Origin: Symbiodinium natans
Lineage: Eukaryota; Sar; Dinophyceae; Suessiales; Symbiodiniaceae
Assembly (NCBI GenBank): GCA_905221605.1
Contig: CAJNDS010001513.1
Location: forward strand, 235,001-299,000
Length of the DNA stretch: 64,000 nucleotides
Direction: 5' to 3'
A program made the translations under genes and the position numbers. The number at the start of each line of letters is the position of its first letter. Positions within the stretch are counted from its first letter, which is position 1. Positions 44,336 through 55,854 of this stretch are shown here, piece after piece. The notes under the pieces are model-generated. The model searched no databases and was not told the DNA's origin. It saw only the letters and a list, made by a program, of their open reading frames with translations.

Positions 44336-45090
44336 ATGGCGTTCGGATTTCGCCACCCCAAAAGCCCAGAGCCTTGAACCCTTGCAGACTGGTCAGAGAC
44401 TGTCCAGAACAAGTTTCTAGTCAATCCTGAGGCATGCAACACATAGGCTTCATGGCGTGGTATTCAGGGTTTAGAGTTTAGGGCTTAGGGCCCTGTAAAC
44501 CCTAAACCTGAAACCCTCAATGAACTGTATAGGCCTCGGACTTCGGACCCTAACACCTCAAATGGCTGACCCCAACAACCTTCCAAATTTAAACCCCGAA
44601 GCAAATATGCTGAAAAACCATAGAACAACAAACGCGACGCTGAACTCCTATAAACTACATAAACCCTGTAGACTTATCAACCCTGTTCCCTACAGCCTGA
44701 TACCTTTGAGCTTCCAGATCATGTTCCCTTGGTTTGATGGGTTCCTATGCCCTAAACTCTAAACCCTAAGCCCTATACCCGAAACTCTAGGAACCCGAAA
44801 CCCTGAGCAGGGTAGGGGGGATGGGGGTTAGCTAGGGCGGGTTGTAGGTAAGGAGCCCAGAGAGGTTTAGGGTTTAGGGTTTAGGGTTTAGGGTTTAGGG
44901 TTTAGGGTTTAGGGTTTAGGGTTTAGGGTTTAGGGTTTAGGGTTTAGGGTTTAGGGTTTAGGGTTTAGGGTTCATGCAGCGCCTAAGCGCTTGTAAGCGC
45001 CGCGCTCATCGGCATTCAGAGCCTCTCCGGCATGTCGGGCCTGAGCGGAGGCTTCGGCAACGGTGGGTTTGGTGGTTTTGGGGGCTTTTG
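44336..45090 (-). CDS. Terminal exon of one gene and probable exons of the next
   Basis: 44972-45086 reads KAPKTTKPTVAEASAQARHA then GEALNADERGAYKRLGAA and stops at TGA (44974-44972): a helical, alanine-rich C-terminus. 44336-44445 is open as LHASGLTRNLFWTVSDQSAR. 44705-44750 (EHDLEAQ, donor AAAG|GTATCA) is short. Confidence 0.5.
44867..44971. repeat. (TTTAGGG)n array abutting a stop codon
   Basis: The array ends one base before the TGA of the terminal exon, so the predicted 3' untranslated region begins in telomeric repeat. Confidence 0.95.
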
Positions 45091-45404
45091 GGGACCCCAA
45101 GCCCTAAGCCCTAAGCCCTAAGCCCTAAGCCCTAAACCCCTAAACCCCTAAACCCTTAAGCTATAGTTTTTTTGGGGGATGTTGAGGTTAAGGGTTCTAG
45201 GTTTGGGTCGACAAATGATTCTAGGTGTTTTTTGCTTCTTTGGCGGGGGTACATTTATTGGGCACAAGGAGGGGCCCTCTAGTTATAAGCAGAGCTATAA
45301 GGATCCTAAGTTGGGTTGTAAGTCCCTTAACTTTAGTTGGTATAGTAAGGGGGCCTGTTTGTACCCCTATTTTGGGAGAATAGTCATGTAGAGAGAAGTG
45401 CCCA

Positions 45405-45870
45405 AACCATGGCTCTGGATTCCCCCAGAACTTGAGCGCCCGGCTACGAGAGTGCGGCCGGCGGCCACTCTTCCTAAGCCACAGGAGGTTGGCCCTTGAA
45501 TGAAGAGCGCTCGAATCTTCCTAAATTCTCCTCAAACAAAGTTTAGGGTTTAGGGTTTAGGGTTTAGGGTTTAGGGTTCAGCCCCACACGCGTGTGAGAC
45601 TCACAGTGAACTGAAAGCCCTGCTGCAGCTCTATAACCTTGACCCTCCAGGCAGGCACCAAGGACAACTTTTGCACGCTGCGGGCTGGCTCTGGGATTCA
45701 GATTCCGACCGAAATCTGCTTGGCATTGTGAGCTACACAGCGCTGGGACTCGCTTGGCCAAAGAGGAAGCTTACAGGATTGAGAGATGGCCTTGCCTGCA
45801 ACAGAGCTCACTCTCGCGTTCACTTGTAGATGCACTCGGCGCAGTGTTGAGTCGTGCCTCTGCGCAGTGC
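45405..45870 (-). CDS. Probable exons, unknown
   Basis: 45405-45500 (NLLWLRKSGRRPHSRSRALK), 45580-45760 (CSSQCQADFGRNLNPRASPQ and VVLGACLEGQGYRAAAGLSV) and 45785-45870 (EARLNTAPSASTSERESELC). Minus strand, balanced composition; splice joins not checked. Confidence 0.4.
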
Positions 45871-46289
45871 AAACAAAAACGCCCTTAGAAGAGCCCGTGA
45901 TTCTTCAAGCTTTTCAGGAAATCCTTAGTCCGGGGCTTAGGGTCAGAAATCGAAGATCAATGTGGGGCTCAATAACTTTCAAATATCAGGGAAGCAATGA
46001 AACTTCAGCCCCTAAACAATGCCGCCAAGAGATTTAAGGGCTTAGGGTTTGGGGTTTGAGGGCCGCCGCCCCACCCTGCCACAAAGACCACTTCTGCTGC
46101 TTGTACCTTGGGGACAGGATGAACCCCAAAAGGCTTTATGGTTCATAGACCTTAATTAACAGGGATTATCGTAGTATAGGGTACATGACCCACAATTTTA
46201 AGGTTCATGTGGTCCCAGCCCGAAGAAATGCCAGACATTTTTTGTGCACTGCAATCCTCTTCCTCTGTTTTTGGGAACTCTGGTGGCCT

Positions 46290-48450
46290 TAGGTGGGTGT
46301 AGGGCGCACGTATAGGATTCTAAGGAGTCTGGAGTTTCGGCGGTCTTGTCGATGGTAAGGGTGACAGTCTGCCTTCAAGCTTGATCCCTCCACCACATCG
46401 CCAACACCCACCGGACATCGTTCAAACAGTGCCCTGAACCGCTTCGCCAGCAACTGATGGCAACTGCATGCAGTGGGTGAAGCGTTCCTTCGAGGGGGTG
46501 GGTGCATTCCTTCGAGGATGAGAATGGCAGTATATGCTGGTGACACTGCGGCGATGATGCAACTATAGTTCTGGCGCAGGAACTTTAGCTCATCTCACTT
46601 CCACGTGTGCAGTTGCAGGTGAGCTGGTGAAAGTCTGGTGCCTACCAGCTCTGCAGCCGCGAGAGCGGCAAAGAAAGGTGGGACTCGAAAACTCGCATCC
46701 GAACTTCAAAGGCTTCGCGTGACCAATTGCAGCTGAGCCACACCATCAATATTTTGCTCCAAAGAGCGAATCGTCGCCTGGCCACCGGGCAGGTCGCCAT
46801 AGCATGTTTCCGGGGTGGAGAATGGCCAACGCAGTGCCCGGCCTCTGCGTGCGCTTGCGGCCTTTCTTGGACGTCGATGCCTTTGGGCCAAGAAGTTTGG
46901 GAGGCTGTGAGGGCTGGAGGAAGACGAAGTTCCCTCGTGTGAATAACAGGGCCATTCTTGTCAACTCCCCAAAGGCGGAGCCAGCAAAACCTCCAAGGCC
47001 ATCCTGGGCCGACATGTGAGAAAAGGTACCTGCAAGCCCCTGGGCTTACAGGTACCTCCGGCCGAGGATGGCCGTGGAGGATTTGCTGGTGCCGCCGAAG
47101 GGGATTTCACGGGTCCGGGCAGCTTGGGGGCGGCTGCTGGGCGCGGCTGCGGGAGGCGGAGGGGGGTTCATGAAGGTCAGCTGCGTAGCACAGCGTTTGG
47201 AATTTGGGTGGCAGTTGCATGGGGATGGGCTGATAGCTCAACCCTGGGATCACCGCATAAACAGTTCGTTGGTGCAAAGTGTTGTGGTGGGGGCCAATAG
47301 CCTGAGGTTGCAAGGTTGTGGTGGTGGTGGTGGTGGCGGTGGCTGCCAGTCTCAGTACCACTGATGGTGCTGCACAGCCGGGGGGATGTATTGGAGAGGT
47401 CCCGGAAGCCACGGCGCAAGTCGAGGCGCGATCTGGGGGTGCCAGGCCGCCCCTGCTTGCCGGGGAGCAAGCAGTGTATGGCCCAAACTACACTGTAGTT
47501 CGGGCCATAAACTGCCTGCTCCCCGACAAAGGCCGGGGTAAGCTGGTGCACAACTGCTGCATTGCTATACGGGCGAATCTCACGGCTATATCTTTCCTCG
47601 CTTGAACCAACCCGGGGCTGCGGAAAGGGACACTCTCACGTAGACGGTCGCATGCCATGTGGCCATGTGTGTGTGCGGGGTGTGTGTGTGTGTGTGCACC
47701 CTGATTCTAAGCTAAGGGTTTTTGGAAAGTCTCTGAGGCTTGGCCGGACATTTCGTATAGATGACTGACGGTGAATGCGTTTTATGCAGGGGGGCAAGGG
47801 CTCCAGTGACTAGCCTTGCCCAACGAAGCCGAGTCACTGGAGTGGACGCAGTGGCTGATCACCACTGTGCACCTGCAATCGAAAGGCCATCCCAAAGTAC
47901 CCTTAAAGTCGTTTGCTGCCACAGTGGCCTGCAGATGGATGGATTTTAGGCCACAATTACATGTGCTACTTCGACTACCACTACTTCTACTTCATTTTCG
48001 TCACCATGCATAAGATCTTCGGACAGGGAAGCCAATGAGAGTTAACTCTCTTATTTCCGTGTGTGTGTGTGTGCAGGTGAATGCCAGCATGTCATGAGCG
48101 TCTGAGTTCAGCTGAGCCGTGCTCGGCGTTTGCTACCCGGCCAATGGCTTACTGTGGGTCCCGGAGTGGCACTATCACTAGACAGATAACATACCAGGGC
48201 AAATGAATACATGAAGGATCATTCAGAGAGGACTTTGCCTGCTGTAGATGCGGTCGGCGAGCGAAGTTGCGACTGGAACCTGTGGACATCCAACATGAAT
48301 TCTCAGATACGTCCAAGCCATTGCTGTTGTCTTTTGATGTTTGGGGGTTGGGGTCCGATAGAGTTCTCAACCCAGCAAGGCAATGCAGGAGCCGACAATG
48401 CAGGAGCCCAGTACTTTCGGAACCCTCGTGTGTACCTGTATCTGTGCTAG
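46290..48450. repeat. Segmental duplication, left copy, few telomeric arrays
   Basis: Blocks recur in the same order at 49180-50660: GAACCGCTT-GCAACTG-GCAGTGGGTG-TTCCTTCGAGG; ACCAGCTCTGCAGCCGC; AACTCGCATCCGAACTTCAAAG; a hairpin with GACAAAGGCCGGGG; TCTTTCCTCGCTTGAACCA; CAATGCAGGAGCC; TTTCGGAACCCTCG. The copies have diverged by many indels. Contained open frames are short and not conserved between the copies, so I call none. A hairpin GGTACCTG-AAGCCC / GGGCTT-CAGGTACC lies at 47025-47057, and an imperfect one of about 30-base arms at about 47463-47526. Confidence 0.7.
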
Positions 48451-48640
48451 AAGACCCTACTGTGACCCCCTAAATCCTAAACCGTAAACCCAAGCCCTAA
48501 ACCGTTAACCGAAACGCCATCCGAAAACCCCGTCAGGCCGGAAACCTGAAGCCTCGAAACCCTAAGGTTTGCAGCCCTAGAATCAAGCAGATGGATAGCT
48601 TGCAACAGAGAAGCATAAACCCAACTTGCCGGCTGAGGGT

Positions 48641-49111
48641 TTAGGGTTTAGGGCTTAGGTTTTTAAGGCTCTTAGAGTGAACCACCCCCAAAAGCACACC
48701 GTAGGAATGCAGTTCGGCTGTACCCTCGAATGGGATTTGCTGGCCTACTGGAAGGGAGGCAGTAAACTCAGGGAGGAGAGGTCGGCTTTGCAGGCAACCG
48801 TCCGAAACCTTACAAATCAAGGTCGAACCTCCCCAATGCTCCTGGTGGAATGGACCTACCCCACATTCTGGATGTCTATCTGACCTGAATATCGTCATAG
48901 TACGACAAGCTCTTGTTAGGACTGAGGTAGGTGGCCTTGGGGTTCTTAGGGCAAGGCAGGCTTTCCCCACACTAAGGGGCCTGCCGGTTTGTCCATCCCT
49001 GACACTCCATGTCCCCGAAAGCCCCCACACCCTAAAACGCAAAAACGCGACCGGTACTTCTGCACTCATGGGCTCGCCAGGCAGGCGCAAGGGCCTTTTT
49101 GTGTACAGCAC
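48641..49111 (-). CDS. Long open frame, hypothetical
   Basis: A 156-codon minus-strand frame with ordinary composition (contains LPEFTASLPVGQQIPFEGTA and PRPPTSVLTRACRTMTIFRS). It is unusually long for this window, but GC-rich DNA gives such frames by chance and there is no recognisable domain. Its 3' end runs into a TTTAGGG array. It lies between the two copies of the segmental duplication. Confidence 0.25.
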   Translation of the reverse strand: MLYTKRPLRLPGEPMSAEVPVAFLRFRVWGLSGTWSVRDGQTGRPLSVGKACLALRTPRPPTSVLTRACRTMTIFRSDRHPECGVGPFHQEHWGGSTLICKVSDGCLQSRPLLPEFTASLPVGQQIPFEGTAELHSYGVLLGVVHSKSLKNLSPKP

Positions 49112-49179
49112 GCCTCTCCCTTCGTCCCTGGACTCTGATGCTATACAGGAATGACGGTATGTCGCAGGATTCTACCAGT

Positions 49180-50660
49180 CGTAGGCGTAGGGTGCAAGTA
49201 TAGGATCAAAAGGGCTTGGGGGTTTCGAGGGCGTAGGATGGCAAGGGTTACGGTCTCATGCTTAGCACATGCCAGCACCCCCCCACACACGCATCGTCAG
49301 AACAATGCCCTGAACCGCTTTGTCGGCAACTGCGTGCAGTGGGTGCAACCTTCCTTCGAGGAAGGTGTCGGCTCATCTCAGAGCTTCTACAGTACCAGCT
49401 CTGCAGCCGCAATAGGGGCAAGGATGGGAACGATGAGGACTCGAGAACTCGCATCCGAACTTCAAAGACTTCGCGCGATCACAGCTAGGGGCGCCATCAT
49501 GTTTGCATCACATAGATGATCTGGTATGGTGGTGGCGGCCAGCAGACCTGAGAAAATCTTGGAAGAGGCCCCGGAGGCCACAGCGCGAGCAGGCTCGTGA
49601 TCTTGGGCCACCACTCGCCAGGCCGCCTATGCAATTCGGGTCATGTATGGGCCCAGTAGTGCAGCTTGACCCGGCCTTTGTTGGGGAGCAGGCACTGCTT
49701 GCTCACCGACAAAGGCCGGGGCAAGCTGCACTACAACTGTGCGCTGCTGCGTTGTCACGAGCACATCTCATTCATGCACGGCTGCACGGCTGAATCTTTC
49801 CTCGCTTGAACCAGCCGTGGGCTGCGCAAAGGGATGTCCCTCGATGTGGTATGCCAGGCGTGCGTGCAGGTGCATGTCATGCGCGCCTGAGTCAGATGAG
49901 CCTGGGGTCTAGACGTGGGGCTCTGCTTTAACTTGGTAGGAGGCGATGCTATGGGGTCGTGATTCACAGAGGACCTCGCCTGCCCAAGTTGTTCATGTCA
50001 TCGGCGAAGCTTCGAGCCGGCCATTGGGACCTGCCCAGACAAACCCAAGAGCAGTCCGTGGTTTACATGTTACATGTAGCATAACTTCCATGCATTCAGG
50101 CTTCCTTCGCGGGCTCAGGGTCGGGAATTTAGAGGTGCATGTACTCGACATCCACAGACAGAGTCGGCTTCCGATCGCACGGGAGCAAGAAACCCTCTAG
50201 GCCCGAAACCCAGAAGGTTTTGGGTTTAGGGTTACGGTTTAGGGTTTAGGGTGCTAGGTTGCCAACGTAAAGCAACTCGGGTCCCCAATATAACCGAGGA
50301 CGAACCGAGGACTCGCAAGAAGCCTCCAATCCAACAACAGGAGGTTTGGGGTTCTCAAGAAAAAGCCTACCGATTGAAGCCTGGCCGGACGCGGGGCGGA
50401 AGTGCCGGAAGCGCCCCGGCGCTCGGCAGTGCTGGCTGCAACGGAGCTGGAGTGCTGCCAGGCCAGGGTGTAGGGTTTAGGGTTCAAGGCTTAGGGTCTA
50501 GGGCTGTGATCAGGGGTAGGGGGCTTGAGGTGTTAGGATTTTGTTGTTACCTGTTTTGGGGGCTTTGGGGTTCTCAACCCAGGTCATCAAGACAATGCAG
50601 GAGCCAACAGACCGGGGGGCTTTCGGAACCCTCGCGTGTAGCTTATGACTGGCTGGTTCT
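49180..50660. repeat. Segmental duplication, right copy
   Basis: Matches 46290-48450 in block order. It holds its own hairpin at about 49650-49732: GTAGTGCAGCTTG...CGGCCTTTGT pairs with ACAAAGGCCG...CAAGCTGCACTAC (about 26-base arms). Confidence 0.7.
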
Positions 50661-50744
50661 TAGTAGGGAATGAGGGAATGAGGGCCATACCCTTTAAGGG
50701 ATTATATCGGGCCCTCATTCCCTCATTCCCTACTAAGAACCAGC
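50652..50744. mobile_element. Perfect 34-base inverted repeat with 25-base loop
   Basis: The arms 50652-50685 (GCTGGTTCTTAGTAGGGAAT...) and 50711-50744 are exact reverse complements over 34 bases. The loop contains the smaller palindrome CCCTTTAAGGG. The perfect arms imply a recent origin or selection. It could be a MITE or the basis of a structured RNA. Confidence 0.9.
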
Positions 50745-50769
50745 GGGGATGATGCAGCCTACCCTGAAG

Positions 50770-51218
50770 AACAGCTGCGCGATGTGCAAGCGATAAATAC
50801 TGTGACGCAAGCATGCTAAGGTTCATTGTGTCGGGCCTTAGGCTCACGAGCTCCACAGCCAAGATCTTGCAGCTTGAAGGTCGAGTCGTTCTCCTCGACG
50901 CCGGCAACTTGAGCTTATTAGCTGCGTGCACCCAAAAAATCTTCTAGCCTTCGGACATGGCAAGGCCCTCGGAAGGAGTGGCGGCACCAGAACTGATGAC
51001 AACAGCTACCTGAAGAGTGTACAGCACACGCGCACTTTACAGCTGCGGAGAACTCGCTAGCCTGCTCGACCCCACCCCCCGCCCCACAAACTGGCTTTGA
51101 ATACATCCGGAGCCCTAAACCCTAAACCCTAAACCCTAAATGGGCTAGGCCCGAGTCTCCTTCCGTAGGCGGCTTAGGGGCGAAGCTCCTCAAAGCCCAT
51201 GTTGCCTCTTTGCCTGCA
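50770..51218 (-). CDS. Probable exons, unknown
   Basis: 50775-50925 is open as SSCKILAVELVSLRPDTMNL then SMLASQYLSLAHRAAVLQ, faintly like the mid-region of a MATE protein (compare SMLASHYNRATAPAL at 35.9 kb), with a GT donor. 51140-51218 reads EATWALRSFAPKPPTEGDSG. The MATE resemblance is weak. Confidence 0.35.
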
Positions 51219-51704
51219 GTTTAGGTTTAGGGTTTAGGGTTTAGGGTTTAGGGTTTAGGGTTTCGGGTTTAGGGGGAGCATCGACCCTGAACCCTACACT
51301 CTGAAGCCCAACACGCTGAGAACCTTAACTCTACTTTGGAGTAGACCCTGGAAAACAGTATATACTTTTTAGGAAAAGTAGCTACAATAGGAACCCAGAA
51401 CCAAAACAACATATCAAAGTATAGTACTCACGCTGCATGGGGTTTAGGATTACACAGGATTTGAGGTTTTGGGTTTAGGCATTGTAAGGCAGAAGGAATC
51501 ACAGGGTTTACGACATAGGTGCAAGTGTTCCTACGACGGATGGGCATCTGGAATCATTCGTGCGGGGTATGGGTCATGAATCGGGATAGTGCCTAGACCC
51601 AAGAGTAACGTAGCAATGAACAGGGTGCCTCTTCGGTTTAAACGAGTTCATATGGGAACCAAACCTCAAAAAAGGGACTAAGGGCCTTCTCTGGGTCCGG
51701 GATA

Positions 51705-52975
51705 CATGGGCTTGAGGGCCACTATGCCCATGCTGCAGCAGCGACTTTGACTAGTGTGCCGCGCCTCGCCCGTCAGCGAAGGCCAAATCATCTCCTTGCG
51801 AGAAACTGGGGCTTAGGGTTTAGGGTCCAGGGTTCTGGGGTGAAAAAGCCCTAAACCCGAGACCAGGGTTTGGGGTGACATAGGGCAAAGGGCCCCCCAG
51901 AAAAAAAAGGCGCTCATGGCCAGGGTTGAATTCGCGCCATGTTTCCTTCGTGAGGATCGGTTTAGGGTTTGCAAACCCTAAATCTAGCCCTTCAGGCTTC
52001 AGGGAGGAGGCCTTATGGAGTTTAGTGCCCATGTAGGGAATGTTAGATTTGAGGTTTAGGGTTTAGGGTCCTATTCCTCCCCAACCCTTGAATTGCTAAA
52101 CATGCACCTTGCTTGTCTCAGTAGTTGTTCAAAAGACCGAACCACAAGGGAAATTCCACTTTTTGTCCGTAAGGGTTCTTCTTTGAAGGGACGCTTATCC
52201 CCAAACATCCGTCTTATAGGCCCCAAACCCTGTAAAGGGCCTTTTAGAGAACAACCCTAAACCTTGATCCCCGAACTCTTCAACAGGGCATTTTAGAACA
52301 ACCCTAAACTCTAAACCCTGAACAATTGAATTCAAAGACATTTGAGACAACCCGAAACCGTAAACCATACCCTGAACCCTCAACCCGTTGAAGGGCCTTT
52401 TTCGAACCCCACAAACCCTAAACCCTGAACCCGAAACCCTAAACCCTGAACCCTAAACCCCTCCAAGCGCGCCAAAGTGCAGGGCCCAGAGCCATGGACC
52501 AGTCGCCAGGTCTGGCCAGGAACGCGGACTCCAGCACCTTGTGCCCGGTTCTTTAGGGTTTAGGTTTAGGGGTGTAGGGTTTAGGGTTTACGGTTTAGGG
52601 TTAAGGGTTTAGGGTTTAGGGCTTGGAGTTAGGGGTTGTAGTTGGGGGTTGTCGGGTTTGGGGTTGTAGGGCTTAGGGCGTCGGCATTCTTATCGTCATC
52701 ATCCGTCTATGCTGATTATGCACTTTCTGGCGAGCTTTGCTATAGGGTCTTTTGAGGGTATTTCGGAGCTTCAACCCTAAACCCTAAACCCTAAACCCTA
52801 AACCTTAAACCCTAAACCCTAAACTCTCCACAGCATAAGGTTCAACCAATGGAGTTGCCAGGACCTGAGTGCTGCGCGACAGGCAGCAGGCCCATGCGGG
52901 GAACTCGCGGCAGCAACGTCGCGCCTTGGCAAGGCTCTTGATCGCTACCTACCCTACCCAAAGGCTCCTGTGTTC
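51705..52975 (-). CDS. Series of probable exons, unknown
   Basis: 51705-51797 (VSRKEMIWPSLTGEARHTSQ), 51880-51965 (TKETWREFNPGHERLFFLGG), 52467-52553 (TGHKVLESAFLARPGDWSMA then LGPALWRAWR), 52680-52745 (KARQKVHNQHRRMMTIRMP) and 52890-52975 (AIKSLAKARRCCREFPAWAC, donor CAG|GTCCTG). Minus strand. A family D element lies at 51598-51690. No families recognised. Confidence 0.45.
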
Positions 52976-53391
52976 CTTTCTGGGTTAGTTACAGGGGATT
53001 CTAGTCTACTACCCCAAAAAGGTACTACATAGGAGCCTTTGGGTATAAGCCGTTAAGAGGCCCAGTTGTTTGCTTGGGTTGCTCCTAGGGAATATAACCA
53101 AGATGGGCTCTGGATATACCCTATCATAGCAGTTAAGTGGGCCCTGGTTTTCTTGGGCTGCTTATAGGGAATAAAGCCAGAATTGATTGTGTTTTGCGGC
53201 TTCCCGGAACTTGGGCTTTGTTCTGGCAATTGTTTGTTTGGGCATTTTTGGAAAAAGCAAAAGAGAACGCAGTTCAAGCTTTGTCAAAAAAGAATGGAAT
53301 GGAAATCAAGGCTAAGGGTTTGCGGGCAGGCCGCCGCCCTGCCGACTAGCTGATGTGCCGGAAACCCTTGAAGTAACCCCCACAAGTTCGA

Positions 53392-53922
53392 TCAATCCAA
53401 GCATCTTGCCAGCTCCCGGCAAGCGTGGCTGGCAGCTGGGCCGCCGGAAGCTCCGCGTGAGGGCTGGCAGGAGAGGAGGGCGCGCGCTGCGGCCGTCGTC
53501 AGGACAATGTTCGATGCAAGGCCGTCCTGCGCAGAAGACAGTGGAAGTACACCAAGTGTCGGAGAAGAGACGGCTCTGTCCCTTGACAACGAATCCTTGT
53601 CGATCTGCGTTTACGTGGCACTGTACTGTACTTGAAGGCACTCAGAATACCACACTATGTCCTGTCGTCCCTCAACGAAAGCCGAGGAGATTCTCTTCGG
53701 AAGATGCTCCAAAGGGGCACTGCCACAGGATCTACGCTGCTTCAACGCACAGCTGCCCCGGCACACCGATGCACGGCCGCAGATGATGTCCTCCAGCTTC
53801 GCATGAAGACGGGCCAAGCAGCGCCACCAAAATACCTGGGGGGTCAGGTTCGGTTTTCCATGGTCAGCTTTTAACGCTTCTCGGACTTGGAGGTTAGAAG
53901 CTGAGGGTTCAAGGAGGACCAC
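53392..53922 (-). CDS. Possible two-part gene, hypothetical
   Basis: A 103-codon frame at 53611-53922 (NLTPQVFWWRCLARLHAKLE and SSAFVEGRQDIVWYSECLQ) is followed in another frame by 53392-53589 (GLASNIVLTTAAARALLSCQ...SHACRELARCLD-stop). A splice between about 53625 and 53590 could join them, but sites were not fixed. The opposite strand has a 143-codon open frame, so the strand is uncertain. This stretch lacks telomeric arrays. Confidence 0.35.
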
Positions 53923-54167
53923 TTGCAGACTTGCAGGGGTAGCGGATGCAACAAGAGGATCAAGTCAAGAGGCGGCCTACTTCACAAGAGTTCAAGGCTG
54001 ACTGGAACTGGCCACCACCACTGGCACAACAAGCCACGGAGGTCTGCAGGAGAAGCTGCAGCAAGGAATGCCGGAAAACCTGAGTCGCAGGGGCATGACT
54101 GCATCGGAAGAGTTCATTAGGGCTCGTTCAACACTCTTGTGACCCATCGGGGCCAGCGCGTCTCAGA

Positions 54168-54541
54168 TCAATGGAAGTTAATCGGTCGCTCGGCCGATCG
54201 CCTCAGGCGATGGACCTTGGAGCTCACGTTTAGGGTTTAGGGTTTAGGGTTTAGGGCTTAGGGCTTAGGGTTTAGGGAATTGCTTCTTAACATAGGGAAA
54301 GCCCTTCCGCCTCCAGCCACGCCACCTCCGCTTTCCGTGAGCTCCTGAGCCCTTCAGACTCTTCCAATCAGTGCCGGTCCTCTTCTAAGAAACCCTAAAC
54401 CTGCCCCCTCCCCCCCCACCCCCCTTCCCCCCCCTCCCCCCCCATGAAAAAAACAAATGAAAGGAGGCCAAGGAGCGATGGACAGGGTAGAGGCGCCCTG
54501 CCGCTGCAGCTCGTCTGCAACCTTTTCGTTGGGGCCCATGT
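54168..54541 (-). CDS. Small three-exon gene, unknown
   Basis: Exons about 54475-54539 (ATG; MGPNEKVADELQRQGASTLS), about 54296-54367 (LEESEGLRSSRKAEVAWLEA) and about 54168-54228 (SKVHRLRRSAERPINFH, TGA at 54170-54168). Helical and charged. The first intron is a C-rich tract; the second is a TTTAGGG array. Splice phases are plausible but not fully fixed. Confidence 0.45.
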
Positions 54542-55180
54542 AAGGGTTTGTAGGGTTTGTAGGGTTTGGAGGGTTTGTAGGGTTTGTACTGTAGGGTTTG
54601 TAGGGTTTGTAGGGTTCTGGAGGTTTCCGAAATTAGGGGTATTAGGGGTACCTGATTGGGGTCCTTATTGTAAGGGAATCCTACTTTTGGGGGGGTTGCA
54701 TATTTGGGGTCAATTATTTGCGTAAACAACCATGTAGGGGTTCAGGGTTTAGGGTTTGTAGGGTTCAGGGTTTGTAGTTTGTAGGGTTGTAGGGTCCAAT
54801 TAGGGCTTCTGTAGGGTCCAGGGTTTGTAGGCCTTGAACCCTAAACCCTATAGACCCTATAGGGTCTATAGGGTTTAGGGTTCAGGGTTTGTAGGGTTTA
54901 GTGTTTAGGGTAGGGTTGTAGGGTCCAATTAGGGCTTCTGTAGGGTCCAGGGTTTGTAGGGTCTAGGGTTTAGGGTTCAGGGTGTGTAGGGTTTAGTGAT
55001 GGTGTTTAGGGTTTATAGGGTTGTAGGGTTGTAGGGTGTAGGGTTTAGGGCTTCTGTAGGGTTTTGGGTTTGTAGGATTGTAGGGTGTAGGGTTCTTAAG
55101 GCTTCTCTAGGGTTCAGGGCTTCTTTAGGGTTTAGGTTTTCAGGTTTACAGGCTTACGGGGTCTTGAACGTCAGCCCCTT
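54541..55180. repeat. No gene seen; degenerate GGGTTTGTA/GGGTTTAG repeats
   Basis: Mixed (GGGTTTGTA)n and TTTAGGG units. A block containing GTAGGGTCCAATTAGGGCTT occurs twice, at about 54789 and 54914. Part of the first copy is followed by an inverted CCCTATAG/CTATAGGG junction at 54844-54870. Confidence 0.8.
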
Positions 55181-55308
55181 AGGGGGCCAACCCCGTGTGT
55201 TAACTTAAATCAGGGGCGGTGTGGGGTGAAATTTCTTGGGTAAACCTCGAAACTTTTGAATATGGAAAATATGTTCAACCAACGCTAAACCTGACAGCCT
55301 AAACCCTA

Positions 55309-55408
55309 AACCGTAAACCGTAAACCCTAAACCCTAAACCCTAAACCCTAAACCCTAAACCCTAAACCCTAAACCCTAAACCCTAAACCCTAAACCCTAA
55401 ACCCTAAA
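55309..55408. repeat. (CCCTAAA)n array
   Basis: Pure array about 25 bases from the exon island at 55435-55552. Confidence 0.97.
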
Positions 55409-55434
55409 CTGCAAGGCCAAACCCTGAAACCAAG

Positions 55435-55830
55435 CCGAAAAAGCCTCCTCGAGGAAAGCCAAGTCCGCCGAAGCACCTTCCTTGTGGCGGCGCGGCACGC
55501 GCGGGATGAAGCTGGGGCAGACGAAGCAGCTTCGCCTGGGGCAAGGGCTAGGGGCTAGGGGCTAAGGGCTTAGGATTTCGGGTTGGGGGTGTTTAAGTTG
55601 GGTTTAGAGTAAAGGGTTTGCAGTAGGGCAGGGTTTAGGGCCGAGTACTGTAAAGGGGTTGCAGAAGGCTTTACGGCCTAGGTTAGGGCGAAGAAGCCAG
55701 ACACCTTGTTTCTGCGAGAAAACGCTGATTCGCCTTAACGCACTGATTGTGCCAAGCCCGTGTTGGAAGCAAATCTTGACAAGGTCTGTTTTTTCCTGTC
55801 GAGCTACACATTCTTGCGCGGAAGGATGCA
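55435..55830 (-). CDS. Probable exons downstream of the PPR gene
   Basis: 55435-55552 reads RRSCFVCPSFIPRVPRRHKE then GASADLAFLEEAFSAWF. About 55670-55830 is open as SAQECVARQEKTDLVKICFQ. They are separate from the PPR frame, which stops at 55855. Confidence 0.4.
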
Positions 55831-55854
55831 AAGAAGTCTGCCAGCCTCACTGCC

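Noticed and set aside
53355-53786. 143-codon plus-strand frame
   Set aside because: No domain and a basic, GC-driven composition; two minus-strand frames look better, though neither strand is proven.
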